This document shows positions 46,329 through 58,158 of a DNA stretch of 64,000 nt, piece by piece. A model generated the notes under the pieces. The model was not told the origin of the DNA. It was given only the letters and a program-made list of their open reading frames with translations, and ran no database searches. The position numbers and the translations under genes were made by a program. How positions within the stretch are numbered: position 1 is the stretch's first letter; each line of letters opens with the position of its first letter. The DNA comes from Phaseolus vulgaris (lineage: Eukaryota; Streptophyta; Magnoliopsida; Fabales; Fabaceae). The stretch covers positions 14,154,993 to 14,218,992 of the forward strand of contig NC_023754.2 in the NCBI RefSeq assembly GCF_000499845.2. The letters are read 5' to 3'.

Positions 46329-49300
46329 ATGGCTCATTTCTCTAGTGGAGAGTCCTCCAAACCATGCTCACCACAAAAGGCAGCCCTTTAAGAGGACTTA
46401 AAGAATGCCAAGCAATCTAATGCTCACTATCTTGAGGTGATAAGGAAGATGGAAGCACGGCTCCAAAGTTTGGAGTTAAACCGAGAAGAAATGCATCAAA
46501 ACCGTGAGAGAAGAACTCCTCCTCCTCCTAGTCGGCATTCTTCAAGGCACTCCTATGGTTATTATGAAGATAATCCAAGGCCAAGACATCATCACCATGA
46601 AGAGAGGCGCCAACATGTGGCTGGCCCTTGTTCTCCAAATGTAAAACTTCCTAGTTTTAGTGGTGATAGTGATCCCAATGTATACTTAGGATGGGAGGCT
46701 AAGGTGGACCAAATTTTTGATGTAAATGGGGTTAGGGATGAGCATAGGGTTAAGTTAGCTTCTTTAGAATTTTTGGACTATGCCATGCAATGGTGGCATC
46801 AATACCTCATGGACATTGACCTACACAAGAGGCCGCCCGTGGTCTCTTGGAACGATTTGAAAGCATGTTTACGCGCTAGATTCGTACCCCCACACTTTAG
46901 GAAAGACCTTATGTTGAAACTCCAACGGTTTCATCAAGGCGCGCTAAGTGTGGATGATTACTTTAAACAACTAGACACGCTTTTAATTCGAGTTAATATG
47001 GATGAGAGTGAGGAGGCTAAGATAGCTAGGTTTGTGAGTGGACTTCGAAGGGATATTCAAGATGTGGTAGAGTTACAAGAATATTCTTCTTTGGAAAATG
47101 TGGTGCACCTTGCTAGCAAAATTGAAAATCAACTTGCAAGGAAAAATGCTTTCAAAAATTCTTCTAAAGATAACTACTACCACTCTTCTTGGAAAAATAA
47201 AAACTCTTTTTCAAACATCCCTTCTAAGGACTCTACTTTCAAACCTAGAGAGTCTAAGCCTTCCACTTCCACTTCTAGGCCTAAATCACCACCTAAAACG
47301 TCTAGTAAGAAGTGTTTTAAATGTTTAAGCTATGGACATATTGCTTCTAATTGCCCTTCTAAACGAGCTATGTATATGCATGATGGGGTAGATGGTAGTG
47401 AGCATGAGTCCGAATCTTCTAGACATTCCTCACCTTCTAGATCCCCAAGTGAGAGTGAAAGTGAAAGCCCACATGAGGGTGACCTATTAGTAATAAGACG
47501 CATGCTTGGACAAGTGTTAAAACCTTTTGATGAAACTCAAAGAGAAAATATATTTCATTCAAGGTGTCTTATTAGTGATAGAGTATGCTCTTTGATTGTG
47601 GATGGGGGGAGTTGTGCGAATGTGGCAAGCACAAGAGTGGTAGACAAACTTGGATTGCCTACCATCTCTCATGCCAAGGCCTACAAGTTACAATGGTTGA
47701 GTGAGGTGGGTGAGATAGTAGTGAACAAACAAGTCCTCATTACATTTTCCATTGGCAAATATAAAGATGAGGTCTTGTGTGATGTTGTTCCAATGGAAGC
47801 TACTCATATCCTTTTAGGTAGGCCATGGCAATTTGATAGAAAAATTTTTCATGATGGCTTTACCAACAAAATTTCTTTTAACTTCCATGGACACAAAGTC
47901 ATTCTCAAGTCTCTCTCTCCAAAGGAGGTACATGAGGACCAAGTCAAAATGAGAGAAAAGAGAGAGAAAGAAAAAGAAATTAAAAATTCCAAGAGAAGCC
48001 TTCTCATATCTTCCCAACAAGTTCAAAAGGTAATAGTTACTCACAAGCCTATTTTTTTAGCTATTCCTAGACCTATTGAATATGAGTCGGCTAAGGATAG
48101 TCCCACATGTTTGGACCATTTGGTAAAGGAATATGAAGATGTGTTTCAAGATCCTCCTAAAGGCTTACCACCTCTAAGAGGGATTGAACACCAAATAGAC
48201 TTCATGCCCGGGGTTTCTTTACCAAATCGCCCTGCATATAGGACCAATCCCCAAGAGACCAAAGAAATTCAAAGACAAGTTCAGGATTTATTAGCTAAGG
48301 GGTGGGTACAAGATAGCATGAGCCCATGTGCTATGCCTGTCATACTTGTCCCTAAAAAGGATGGGACATGGAGGATGTGTACGGATTGTCGCGCTATAAA
48401 TAACATCACCATCAAATATAGGCATCCCATTCCTAGGTTAGATGACTTGTTGGATGAATTACATGGGTCTAAAATATTTTCCAAAATTGATCTTAAGAGT
48501 GGTTACAATCAAATTCGAATTAAACATGGTGATGAATGGAAAACCACTTTTAAGACCAAATTTGGTTTATATGAGTGGTTGGTCATGCCTTTTGGCTTGA
48601 CTAATGCTCCTAGTACCTTCATGCGACTCATGCATCATGTTTTAAGAGCATTCATTGGCAAGTTTGTTGTGGTTTACTTTGATGATATTCTTATATATAG
48701 CTTGTCCTTAGAAGATCATGAGTCACATGTTAGACAAGTTCTAGAAACCCTTAGGAAGGAGAAGTTGTATGCTAACCATGCTAAATGTTTCTTTGCATTA
48801 GATCATATAGACTTCCTAGGGTTTGTGGTTAGTCATAAAGGGGTGCATGTAGATCAAACAAAAGTTGCAGCAATTCAACATTGGCCTACACCCACCAATG
48901 TCAATGAAGTACGAAGCTTTCATGGCCTTGCTAGTTTTTATAGGCGGTTTGTGAAAGACTTTAGTACAATTGCCGCACCTTTAAATGCCATAGTAAAGAA
49001 GGATGTGGTTTTTAAGTGGGGACAAGAGCAAGAAAACGCTTTTCAAACTTTGAAGGATAAATTAACTAAAGCCCCCATTCTAGCCCTTCCTAACTTTGCT
49101 AAGACATTTGAAATAGAGTGTGATGCCTCTAATATAGGCATTGGGGCCGTCCTCCTTCAAGAAGGACACCCCATCGCTTATTTTAGTGAGAAACTCAAAG
49201 GGAGTCATCTCAATTACTCCACTTATGATAAAGAACTTTATGCTCTTGTTAGAGCTTTGCAAAATTGGCAACATTATCTTTTTCCAAAGGAATTTGTGAT

Positions 49301-50594
49301 TCATAGTGATCATGAGTCCCTTAAATATTTGAAAAGCCAAAGCAATCTTAATAAGAGACATGCTAAGTGGGTGGAGTTTATTGAGCAATTTCCTTATGTG
49401 ATCAAACATAAACAAGGTAAAATTAATGTAGTGGCCGATGCTCTTTCACGAAGATATACCTTGTTAAATGTTTTAAATGTTCAATATTTAGGTTTTGATC
49501 ACATAAAGGAACTTTATCATGATGACTTAGATTTCTCTCTAATCTATCAAGAGTGTTCCAAGGGAGGTCACAAAGACTTTTTCTTACATAATGGTTTTCT
49601 TTTCAAAGGAAAAAGACTTTGTGTTCCCCAAGGATCCATTAGACAATCTCTTGTTAGAGAGGCTCATGAGGGTGGGCTTATGGGACATTTTGGGGTAGCT
49701 AAGACCTTAGAAACATTGCATGAACATTTCTTTTGGCCTCACATGCGCAAATCCGTACATACCTTCTGTGATAGATGTATAGAATGTAGGAAGGCTAAAT
49801 CTAAGGTCCAACCCTATGGTTTATATACCCCTCTTCCTATCCCTACAATGCCTTGGGTTGATATTTCTATGGATTTTATCTTAGGACTACCCAAGACATC
49901 GAAGGGTAAGGATTCCATCTTTGTGGTAGTGGACTGTTTTTCTAAAATGGCTCATTTTATTCCATGCCACAAAGTGGATGATGCATGCCATATTGCAAAT
50001 CTCTTATTCAAGGAAGTTGTTCGTTTGCATGGACTTCCTAGAAGTATAGTATCTGATAGGGATTCTAAGTTCTTAAGTCACTTTTGGCGGACCTTATGGG
50101 GGAAACTTGGCACCAAACTTCTGTTTTCTACTACCTGCCACCCCCAAACTGATGGTCAAACCGAAGTGGTTAATAGAACTTTGGGTCAATTATTAAGATG
50201 CTTTATTTCCGGGAATCCAAGGGCTTGGGAGGATTTACTACCTCATGTTGAATTTGCCTATAATAGAGTAGTGAATTCCACCACTAACCATTCTCCTTTT
50301 GAGGTTGTTTATGGGTTTAATCCCCTCACACCTCTAGATCTTCTTCCCATTCCTGTCCTTGATGAGGTTCTATGCAAAGACGGTTTTGAAAAGGCATCTT
50401 TTGTTAAAGATTTGCATAACCGCATCAAGTTACAAATTGAGAAGAAAGTTGGTAAGTATGCTGACACTGCCAACCAAAGGAGAAAGGCATTAATCTTTGA
50501 GCCCGGTGATTGGGTTTGGCTTCATTTGAGAAAGGCTAGATTTCCTTCTCTAAGGAAGTCCAAACTTATGCCTCGTGGTGATGGCCCTTTCTAA
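46329..50594 (+). pseudogene. gag-pol: Ty3 Gag-Pol polyprotein with two nonsense codons
   Basis: ATG 46329 opens MAHFSSGESSK and meets TAA at 46389-46391; from 46437 the same frame is open for 1385 codons. Residues, counted from 46437: gag about 70-235; CCHC knuckle [15 protein letters not shown] near 298; aspartic protease [12 protein letters not shown] near 387; reverse transcriptase about 590-790 with YFDDILIYS near 747; RNase H starting [15 protein letters not shown] near 893; integrase HHCC zinc finger about 1076-1121; DDE core with [15 protein letters not shown] and [12 protein letters not shown] at 50592-50594 stops the frame in the integrase C-terminal region; it then stays open to 50918, into the 3' LTR. 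The element makes its DNA copy in cytoplasmic particles and integrates in the nucleus. All catalytic motifs look intact. I see no chromodomain. Confidence 0.92.
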
Positions 50595-50740
50595 GTCATC
50601 AAGAGGATTAATGATAATGCCTATGAGTTAGATATGCCCTCTACTTATCTTGGTAGTAATTCTTTCAATGTTACTGATCTCACTCCTTTTGATGTAGGTT
50701 TCCCAAATTCGTGGACGAATTCTCTCCAACCCGGGGAGTA
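50595..50740 (+). other. Integrase C-terminal codons and purine tract
   Basis: In frame after the nonsense codon: VIKRINDNAYELDMP, then a NSWTNSLQPGEYDGN segment spanning the LTR edge. CCCGGGGAGTA ends at 50740, immediately before the 3' LTR, and is the likely plus-strand primer site. Confidence 0.7.
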
Positions 50741-51643
50741 TGATGGAAACCAAGTAGAGGATGCTCTAGGCCATGAAGCCCAAGCCCAACAAGGGGCCCA
50801 AGCCCATCAAGGGGTCCAAGCCCAACAAGGGGCCCAAGCCCAACGAATTACTAGGAGCATGGCAAGAGCTTTGGGACAAGAGTATAATAAAATGGCTCTT
50901 CTTATTTCTTTTGTATAATAGGGGTGTGAATGTAATAAAAAGGTGTAAGTAGTAAGGGAGTCTAGGGGGGAGTGTAGATAGGAGCCTAGGGGGTGCCAAA
51001 CCGAATTTCATTGCATTTGTGTGCCATTTAGCTTGCATTTTCAGCACCTCTAGGCTATAAATAAAGGTGCTTAGCTTGTACAATTCAGATTGGAATTTTA
51101 TAGTAGAGAGACTATACTCAATTTTGGAGAGAATTTGTGAGTTTTGAGTCTTCCTCTTCTTTGCCTTATCTTGTGAGCTATGGTGAGCTTCAAGTGGTGG
51201 CACTCCATCACTTATCTTGGTTCAAGGTTCCAAGTGGCGTGAATGGCTTCTTCCAATTCTCAAAATCCAGCAAGCATCTTCTTCTATAAGTGTTCTTCTT
51301 CCCTTTTCTTCAATTTTCCATTCGGTAGTTTTGATTCCTAGAGTTTACTTCTTTTCCTACCGTTTAATTTTGTGTTTCCAGCATTGTGTTCTTAATTCTG
51401 TTTTGGTTCAGTAGCTATCATTTAAATTCTGTCCAGTTTTAATTCTTGTTCTTCTTTCCTTTTGTTTTGATTCAATTTGACAATACATGGACTTCAATAT
51501 GAGTCTTGGTTGGTGCTTAGTTTTGGTGAGTTCTTGAATTTAGAACATTGATCCAATTCTAAAGTAAAGTGCCTTTCAAATCCAGCTCAAGTTGTTCCTA
51601 AGAATGTCAAGAATCATGTGTTCTTGTAGTTACATTCACATCA
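50741..51643 (+). repeat. 3' LTR of the plus-strand Ty3 element
   Basis: 903 bp, from TGATGGAAACC to ACATTCACATCA. TATA box at 51056-51066. A QAQQGAQAHQGVQ-type repeat near its start is translated as the tail of the polyprotein frame. Apart from its last 40 bp I see only a few differences from the 5' LTR. Confidence 0.92.
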
Positions 51644-51739
51644 TAGACGCTCCTTTTTGGGTTGCCTTCATGCAATGGTTGTCCTAGACGCTCTTGTGGG
51701 TGCCCTTTATGAAAGGTGGTGCTGGGACCTCTTCCATCA

Positions 51740-53127
51740 CAATCACTATCACAAAAGGCTTTCAGATGAACAGAGGTAGTGGAAGAGAAAAATAGACCAA
51801 GACTTGGAGCCCCTTTGATATATCTGAGAATTCTAATCGCTGCATTATAGTGAGCAATTGTAGGCTTAGCAAGAAACTAAGAAAGTTGTTGTACAGAAAA
51901 TGTTATGTCAGGTTGGGTATTAGTGAGATACACAAGTCTTCCAATCAATTTCTGTAGGCTTGAATATTTGTGAGAGAATTTCTCATGATTATCAATAGGA
52001 GTGGGTGCAGGTTTGCAGGCTAAAAGACCTGCATCTGTTAATAATTCCAATGCATATTTCCTTTGATTTACCATTATTCCTATCTTACTTCTTGCTACTT
52101 CTAGACCAAGAAAATATCTTAAATTCTCAAGATCTTTAATCTTGAATGTCTGATTCAAGGCTTGTTTGATTCAAGCAATCTCTTCTTTATCGTTTCCTGG
52201 CAATATTATATCATCCACATATACCAATAATGCTGTAAAAGATCCTTCAGAAGAATTAATGAACAAGGAATGATCATTCATAGATTGATTATATCCCATA
52301 GAAAGCAAAAATGATGACAGTTTGGCAAACCATTCTCTGCTAGCTTGCTTAAGGCCATATAAAACCTTTTTTAGTTTACAAACTTTTCCTGGTGGAATAG
52401 AAGTCAATCTACGAGGAGCAACCATGTATACACCTTCTTTCAAATCTCCATGTAAAAAGGCATTGTTTATGTCTAATTGTTTCAATTCCCAATTATAAAT
52501 AGAAGCTAAAGAAAGAAGCAACCTTATGGTGGTCATCTTTGCTACTGGAGAGAAAGTATCAAGGTAGTCAATGCCTTCTGTTTGTGTATATCCCTTTGCC
52601 ACTAACCTTACTTTATACCTTTCAATTGTCCCATCAGCCTTATATTTTATTTTGAATACCCATTTGCAACCAATGGTAGCTTTGTTCTTAGGCAGAAGAT
52701 CAGTCCCCCAAGTTTGATTTGACTCTAAAGCAGATATCTCACATTGTATAGCTTTTCTCCAATAGTCATGTTTCACAGCTTCAGAATAAGTGTTTTACTC
52801 AACATGTGAAGAAAGAGACATGACAAAAGATTTGTAAGAAGGTGATAAATTGTTATAAGATAAAACATAATTCAAAGGATATTTAACTCTTGAAGATGCA
52901 CTGGAAACATTAAGATTACAATGATAATCCTTTAAATACTCAGGTGGTCTTTTTATTCTTGTGCTCATTTTGACAAATGGATCTGATTCAGAACTTTGTT
53001 CTATATCGTGATTTTCATTGAGGTTTTGATCTATATGGGAACAATCTTCTTATGAAACCTCAATTTTTGACTCACAATTATTATCACTGCTATTTTCAAC
53101 ATTATCACAAGGTTCAAAAATGGCTTG
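51740..53127 (-). pseudogene. Ty1/copia reverse transcriptase region, 5' part of split element
   Basis: Minus-strand frame from about 53120 to 51740. It carries a linker with Pro/Ser-rich sequence, then the copia [49 protein letters not shown] [52 protein letters not shown] (catalytic YVDD), then the RNase H start IRILRYIKGAPSLGLFF, ending FCDSD at 51740. In-frame stops interrupt at about 52795, 52171-52173 and 51877-51879. The rest of RNase H continues at 41340-41050 after the 10.4-kb nested insertion, with about 55-60 codons missing at the junction. On the other side the frame is cut at about 53127 by the Tat element, so gag and integrase are displaced beyond the window. Confidence 0.85.
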
Positions 53128-54650
53128 TGTTCCTGCCGGTTGACCTAGCGCAAGAGCGTTGCCTCGTCATGTTCTCCCTCACCAGCTTGACACCACGTGC
53201 TCTTCAAGTCCACTCCACAGATGGCCTCTCTCAGAACCTGAAAAACACAAGGTGGCGCCTCTGCGGTCGGTGGCGCTCCGACGCTCAAGTCAGTGACAAG
53301 AACACCCAAAAACTGAGAGAAATATACTCTGCAGAACCGTACTAAAGTGCACTCAACCCAAAGCAATGAGCCGTAATGAAAAACGTACCTCTGTAAATTC
53401 TTTTAAGTTTACCTTTATAGCTAGGTTTTTTCTCTCTCCAGGCAGTTACGCTTTGGACGCGTGGCTCACATCCAACCCAGCACGTGTCGCTATCTGGGCC
53501 GGGGTAGCAGGTAGCACCCAGCCCTACACGTGTCATCATCTGAGCTAAGGTAACTCGAGCGTCATTTCTACACTGTATCCAACCCTACACGTGTCATCAT
53601 CTGGGTTGGAATGACAGGTAGCATCCAACCCTACACGTGTCATCATCCGGGTTGAGGTAACTTGAATATTATCTGAGCGTAGTGACCAGCCGCACGACCA
53701 AGTCCCCTATTCGAGGAGTAATCTAGCACGTACTACGCTGTGAAACACCACATGACAAGGCGAGTATCAGATGCAACAAAGTGCATCATCTCTGTGATAT
53801 CGCTTGTCGTGAGTGCTACCCTCCTTATTGCTACGCCGTACACGTTCTAGCTGGGGAAGCCTTGCCACCAACGAATGTCCACTCTGGGAGTCCCGTTGCC
53901 GATGAGCAAGGTGTTCCCCCCCAGCTTACTCGACCTTTGTTCCCCATGCTGGTGCAACAACCATCTTACTGGACTTACTCGCTTGAAACTACTCTTCTGA
54001 GCCTCCAACAGTTTTAACTAGGTTTCCTGGAAGATCTGGCGGTGTGCCCCCATTGGCGATGTCTGACCACCCGATCTTCCATTGTCTAACACATCGATGT
54101 CATACAAACCCGGCGACAATCGGCTATGTTCATTGCGACACGCCACTTCCATGAGTCGGCGACTATGCTCACTCCTGAACCATTCATCTCTCTCTTGCCC
54201 ACGTGTTTTGCTGAGCACGCCCCACACGGTCACGTGTCAGACACGTCATCACAACCGGTGACCTGGTCGATACACAAGCCCCCCAGTCTTGAGCTGCGAC
54301 TTGTTTAGCGAAAAGGCTATAAGGTTAAATTTCCGGCGACCTACGTGGCCTTGCGCGTTGGCGCTCATACTGTTCATCGATTTGACACTTCACCAATCCC
54401 TTCGATCGCTTGACACGTGGACCTATCAACGACCATAATTTCGTGTCGCTTGCGCTTCTCGCAACGTTCGAGACTCTTCAAAACTTTTAAACACTTCGCG
54501 CCACTTCACTGTTTCATTATCTTCTTCCTTACTCGAAACACCTCAGCGAACGCTTCAACTCCCTCAATCTCCATCTTGCTGAACACTTTCCTGATCATCA
54601 AAAGGTAACTTTTTTATCACTCCCACTGATATTTGCTGCATTTTAATCGG
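53128..54650 (-). repeat. 3' LTR of the Tat element (right limit uncertain)
   Basis: The left edge at 53128 is set by the end of copia sequence and a TG terminus. A minus-strand TATA box (CTATAAAG, 53413-53420) places R-U5 at about 53128-53385 and U3 to its right. The right edge cannot be fixed without the 5' LTR; the extra gene begins by about 54749. Confidence 0.55.
53481..53660. repeat. G-box minisatellite in the Tat LTR
   Basis: CTACACGTGTCATCATCTG-type units at about 53525, 53586 and 53632, with a related unit at 53479, 46-61 bp apart, alternating with GGTAGCAYCCARCCC. Each contains CACGTG. Confidence 0.85.
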
Positions 54651-54748
54651 TTTGCATCATCCATTAACTGTCTGGAGCATACGTTGCGGGATGTTTTCTC
54701 TGCTTTGCTTTTTCTTTTCTGCGTTTAGGGTTTCTAAACCTTTTCTCT

Positions 54749-56577
54749 GTGAGCCCCCCTTGTTCTTCTATCTCCCTCTCTTCTGTTGAGTCTCTCTGCT
54801 TTCAAACTCTCATCTCTTCCCCTTTTCGTCTTCTTGCAGCTTCTCCGATTGCTCGCTCCAAAGTTACACCAAACCCTCCTCCATCTCTTCGCAACCCTCC
54901 GACGAACACCCGTAGGGCAAACCCTTCCTCCTCCCGCGACCCCCCAAGGGATCCTAATGTCCCTTCAAGCCAGGTCGTGAGACCCGCGTCTTCTCGACCC
55001 AGCTAACCGCAGCCAAACCCACCTCACACCAGCGCAGCTGTGAGGTCCCTTCCAAACTACAAGCAACTATACCCTTGGGCCTCTTCAGCCCTGCTGGGTG
55101 AGACTTCCTCCATCAACACCGACCGCGACATCCTCCACCTTCAGAAAGGTGACCAAACTCACCTTTCTTTCAGCAAGGAACACGATGACAAGGTATCTGT
55201 GCATCCTTGTCCTCCTGGAGAGCCCATTTGCACCGATAACCAGGGGAGCGACGGCGGCCCCTTATGCTTCATCTACGCCACAATGTTCAAGAAAGTCAAG
55301 CTCCGATTCCCTTTCACCCGCTTCGAGAGGGAGCTCCTGACCGAGCTTGACATAGCCCCCGCCCAGCTTCACCCCAACAGCTGGGCGTTCGTCCGGGCCT
55401 ACCAAATCATTTGTGCACACTTGGGACATCCGGCTTCAGTGGACGTGTTCCTCTACCTGTTCGAGGCCAAGAACCCGGGCGATCGTCTATGGGTTAGCCT
55501 CAACGGGGTCGCTGGGAGGTCCATCCTTTCCATCTTCCAACAATCTTATAAGGATTGGAAGGGGAAATTCGTGCGCGTTCGCTGCAACGATCGAGACCCT
55601 TCCCTCCTCGACGGGTTTCCCTTGTATTGGGTGAACAAGGGAAAGAAGGAGTCGAGCTTCAGGAAGGCCAGGGGGCCAGAAAAAATGGGGAAGCTCGACA
55701 AAGACTTATGCAACTTCTGGAAAGGAGTTGCCTCTTCCAATGTGACTCTGCCTACTTCCTCCATCATCAACTACGAGTTTCTCGAAGGCCAACTGGATGT
55801 TCACATAGGTTTGTCCTTAAGTCTTTGAGTTTCCCTAGTTCAAACTTGCATCACCTTGTCCTTACTTTGATGTTGCTGTTCTGATTTGCGCATGGTTTTA
55901 ACTTTTTCCACGCATTGACTTACACTGCTTATCTTCCTGTGCATTATTAACTGTCGAATCTTTGTGCTGGTTGGTAACTGTTGGCCCCTTTATGCAGATA
56001 TGATGCTGGGGAAGGATAGGATGGCTGAGCTACGCTCCATAGCCAAGCTCCACAATCTTGCAGCGGGCTCCCAAACTGTCCCAAACTCTGTCGTGGAGAT
56101 CGCCGCTGCCCAAGGCCAGTCTCCGCCAGTTGGCCTGTCCAACGCTGTTGCTCTTCCCGCCCCTGAGCGGAAAAAACTACCACCCAAAAGGGCTAAGAGG
56201 AAAGCCCCCAGGGTTGTATCAGACGAGGAAGCGGATGAGAGCACCGAGGACGCGCTGATTTGCAAAAGGAGAAGGGGAGTTGCAACTGAGCCACCAGCAG
56301 CCGAGGTCGCCCCTCCTGACTACGCCGAGAATCCCCCAGTGCCTCCACGCCCTTTGAGTCCGCTGGGGACGTTCTCGCCTCCAACACCTCGGCTGCTGAA
56401 GTTGCGCCTGAACAGCTTGCTGATACACAAGCTTCCTCCCAGGCTGCCACAGAACTACCAGCCTCACCACCACGCCTCGAGGCTCCCCTCGCCATCCAAC
56501 CTTGCGAGGGTGGTGGTGAGCACCAACCCCTACCTCCTCCTCCAACACCGGGCCTTCCAACTCCCCTCGAGGAAGCC
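54749..56577 (+). pseudogene. Extra antisense gene of the Tat element, gypsy-type transposon domain
   Basis: Frame 54749-55006 (Ser/Pro-rich) ends at TAA 55004-55006 and continues in frame from 55007; the ATG at 55040 opens the conserved part. Residues about 70-230 resemble the putative gypsy-type transposon domain (Transposase_28-like): FPFTRFERELLTELDI, LHPNSWAFVRAYQIIC, GHPASVDVFLYLF, then WKGKFVRVR and LYWVNKGK. Exon 1 ends at 55809 and exon 2 starts at 55998; the 188-bp intron (55810-55997) has GT/AG borders and joins HI to DMMLGK in phase. Exon 2 has a nuclear-signal-like KKLPPKRAKRKAPR and KRRRG. The frame shifts near 56320-56345; beyond it the next plus-strand frame stays open and leads into the coiled coil at 56578. 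Tat elements commonly carry such extra frames between pol and the 3' LTR. Function unknown. Confidence 0.7.
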
Positions 56578-57348
56578 TTGAAATCTTTCAACGTGCGCCT
56601 ACACGCCATGGCCGACGAATGCCTTCCTCAAATCGTCGGCGAAGGGCTAAAAGGCTCATTGGACAAACTTGAGCTCGATTGCCGCATCCACCAGGAGGTG
56701 GCAAGCACCGCGAGAGCCGAAGCCGAGAAAGTCAAATGCGACATGATGATGCAAGGCTTAGAGTTCTCGCGGGTCGAAAACACTCTCAACGAAGAGCTCC
56801 GAAGCTTGCGTGAGGACAAGAAAGAACTGCGCAAGAAACTGCACGACAAGCTTCAGGACACCGTTGAGATGGATAGCAAAATCGTTCCTATGAGGAAGCG
56901 AATCGCAGAGCTGGAGGAGGCCCGAAGGACCGATGCAGATCAAATGTCCAAACTGGAGAAAAGGTCGACCGAACGGGAAACTCTTCTGGGCAAAGTTGAA
57001 CAAGATCGGGATAAGGCAAACAAAGAATTGAGTGAAACGGCTACCGAGCTTGCCCGAGTTCGTGAAGAGAGCAGCGGGTTCAAGCAGAAAGTCGACGAGC
57101 TTGAGCTTGAAATCACCCGGGTTCGCGGAGAGAACAACGAGCTTCAACTTGAAATCACCCAGGTTCGTGAAGAGAACAACGGGTTCAAGGCGAAGATCGA
57201 CGAGCTTCAGCTTGAGGCTGCCCAAGTTCTTACTTCCGGCTTTGGAGCAGCTTTGGAGCAGTTCGCCTGTAAATTTCCCGATCTTGACCTTTCCGAGTTT
57301 TCGGTGTACAATGAAGTGGTAGATGGCAAAATCATGCCTCCGACTTAA
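56578..57348 (+). CDS. Coiled-coil C-terminal part of the antisense Tat gene
   Basis: 256 codons, opening FNVRLHAMADECLPQIVGEG. From residue about 35 to 215 it is an almost continuous heptad-rich coiled coil (ENTLNEELRSLREDKKELRK; RIAELEEARRTDADQMSKLE; VEQDRDKANKELSETATEL). It includes an internal repeat of about 22 residues (DELELEITRVRGENNELQ, LEITQVREENNGFKAK, DELQLEAAQV). The frame is open upstream of 56578 to 56320, so this is the continuation of the preceding gene rather than a separate start. The protein would probably self-associate. It ends in TAA at 57346-57348, facing the 3' end of pol. Confidence 0.7.
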   Translation: MKSFNVRLHAMADECLPQIVGEGLKGSLDKLELDCRIHQEVASTARAEAEKVKCDMMMQGLEFSRVENTLNEELRSLREDKKELRKKLHDKLQDTVEMDSKIVPMRKRIAELEEARRTDADQMSKLEKRSTERETLLGKVEQDRDKANKELSETATELARVREESSGFKQKVDELELEITRVRGENNELQLEITQVREENNGFKAKIDELQLEAAQVLTSGFGAALEQFACKFPDLDLSEFSVYNEVVDGKIMPPT

Positions 57349-58158
57349 CTGCTGCTCCCATCTGCCGCTTCGACTTTACCGCTTTTGAAACTCTTGTATT
57401 TAATCTTGACTCGTATGTAATAATTTTCTTTCTGCTTGAACTATTTGACATACGTGTGCATATACATATGGTCTTCTAACTTATCTGTTGTTCGATCACC
57501 TGGTACGACTGGCTGGTTTTTACTCAACCCAACGCACTTCGCACAAATTGGTACTTAATTCTCTGGAAATCACCTTAACTTAAACAAATGGTTAGTCTGC
57601 AGCAATAACGTTTAACGCGAAATCACTTACTTGGCAATAAGGGCGTAGGTCGATCTAAGTATCTGAAATCTCATTCGCCCGATCTGCCAAAGGACAAGCG
57701 TATTTCTACGTTATTGCCCAAAACTTCGCTGATCTGGCTCTCGCCGTGTAATGCTCTTTCTATTTCAATCCCAAGCCATGGGCTTTCGGCGATGCCGTTT
57801 TCCTTTAACTGAAAATGTCCCTTGCGGGGCCACCTCATGACTTCATCTGTGCTCATCTGGAAGGAGAGCTGCCTTTCGGATCTCCCTCTACCTTCCCCGA
57901 GTCTTTAACTTGAGATAACTTAAATCATTGTCCCCTCATCTGGGGTAGAGCCGCCTTTCGGATCCTTCTCTACCTCCCTGAGTTTTAGAACAATGATTTA
58001 GGTGGTGAGGTGTCCTCCATGAACCTCCCCCAACCAGCCTTTAACCTCTTTTTTAAGTGGTCTTACTAGGTCAATATTGTTTCACTCAAGGGGAAAGGCG
58101 TTTTCACCAACCCTCCTTTCCCATACTTAAGATCATTAACACCCCTGACCTTTCAGCT
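57349..58158. other. Spacer between antisense gene and pol
   Basis: No coding frame is supported. It contains two copies of a segment with TTTCGGATCYCCCTCTACC / GATCCTTCTCTACCTCCC near 57876 and 57955, related to the hairpin repeats that follow. Confidence 0.5.

Larger units (their letters stand above)
44104..51643 (+). mobile_element. Nearly intact Ty3-type LTR retrotransposon
   Basis: 5' LTR 44104-44975 and 3' LTR 50741-51643 enclose a primer-binding site, a gag-pol frame with only two nonsense codons, and a purine tract. The 5' LTR lacks its first 32 bp and the target duplication is not visible, so a small deletion occurred at the left edge. Both flanks are minisatellite sequence of the older minus-strand element's LTR, so this is the youngest layer of the nest. 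Confidence 0.92.
41341..51739 (-). mobile_element. Ty3-type LTR element lacking RT, split by another
   Basis: Element limits are given from the 3' LTR (41341-41895) to the 5' LTR start (TGATGGAAGAGGTCCC on the minus strand, 51739). The 5' LTR is reduced to about 160 bp in two pieces, 44039-44103 and 51644-51739, separated by the inserted plus-strand element 44104-51643. At 51740 the copia frame resumes, so this element sits inside copia. The interior (41896-44038) keeps gag, a protease piece and integrase pieces. Confidence 0.75.

Noticed and set aside
49080..49415. 111-codon minus-strand ORF within Ty3 pol
   Set aside because: Shadow of the RNase H coding frame on the other strand.
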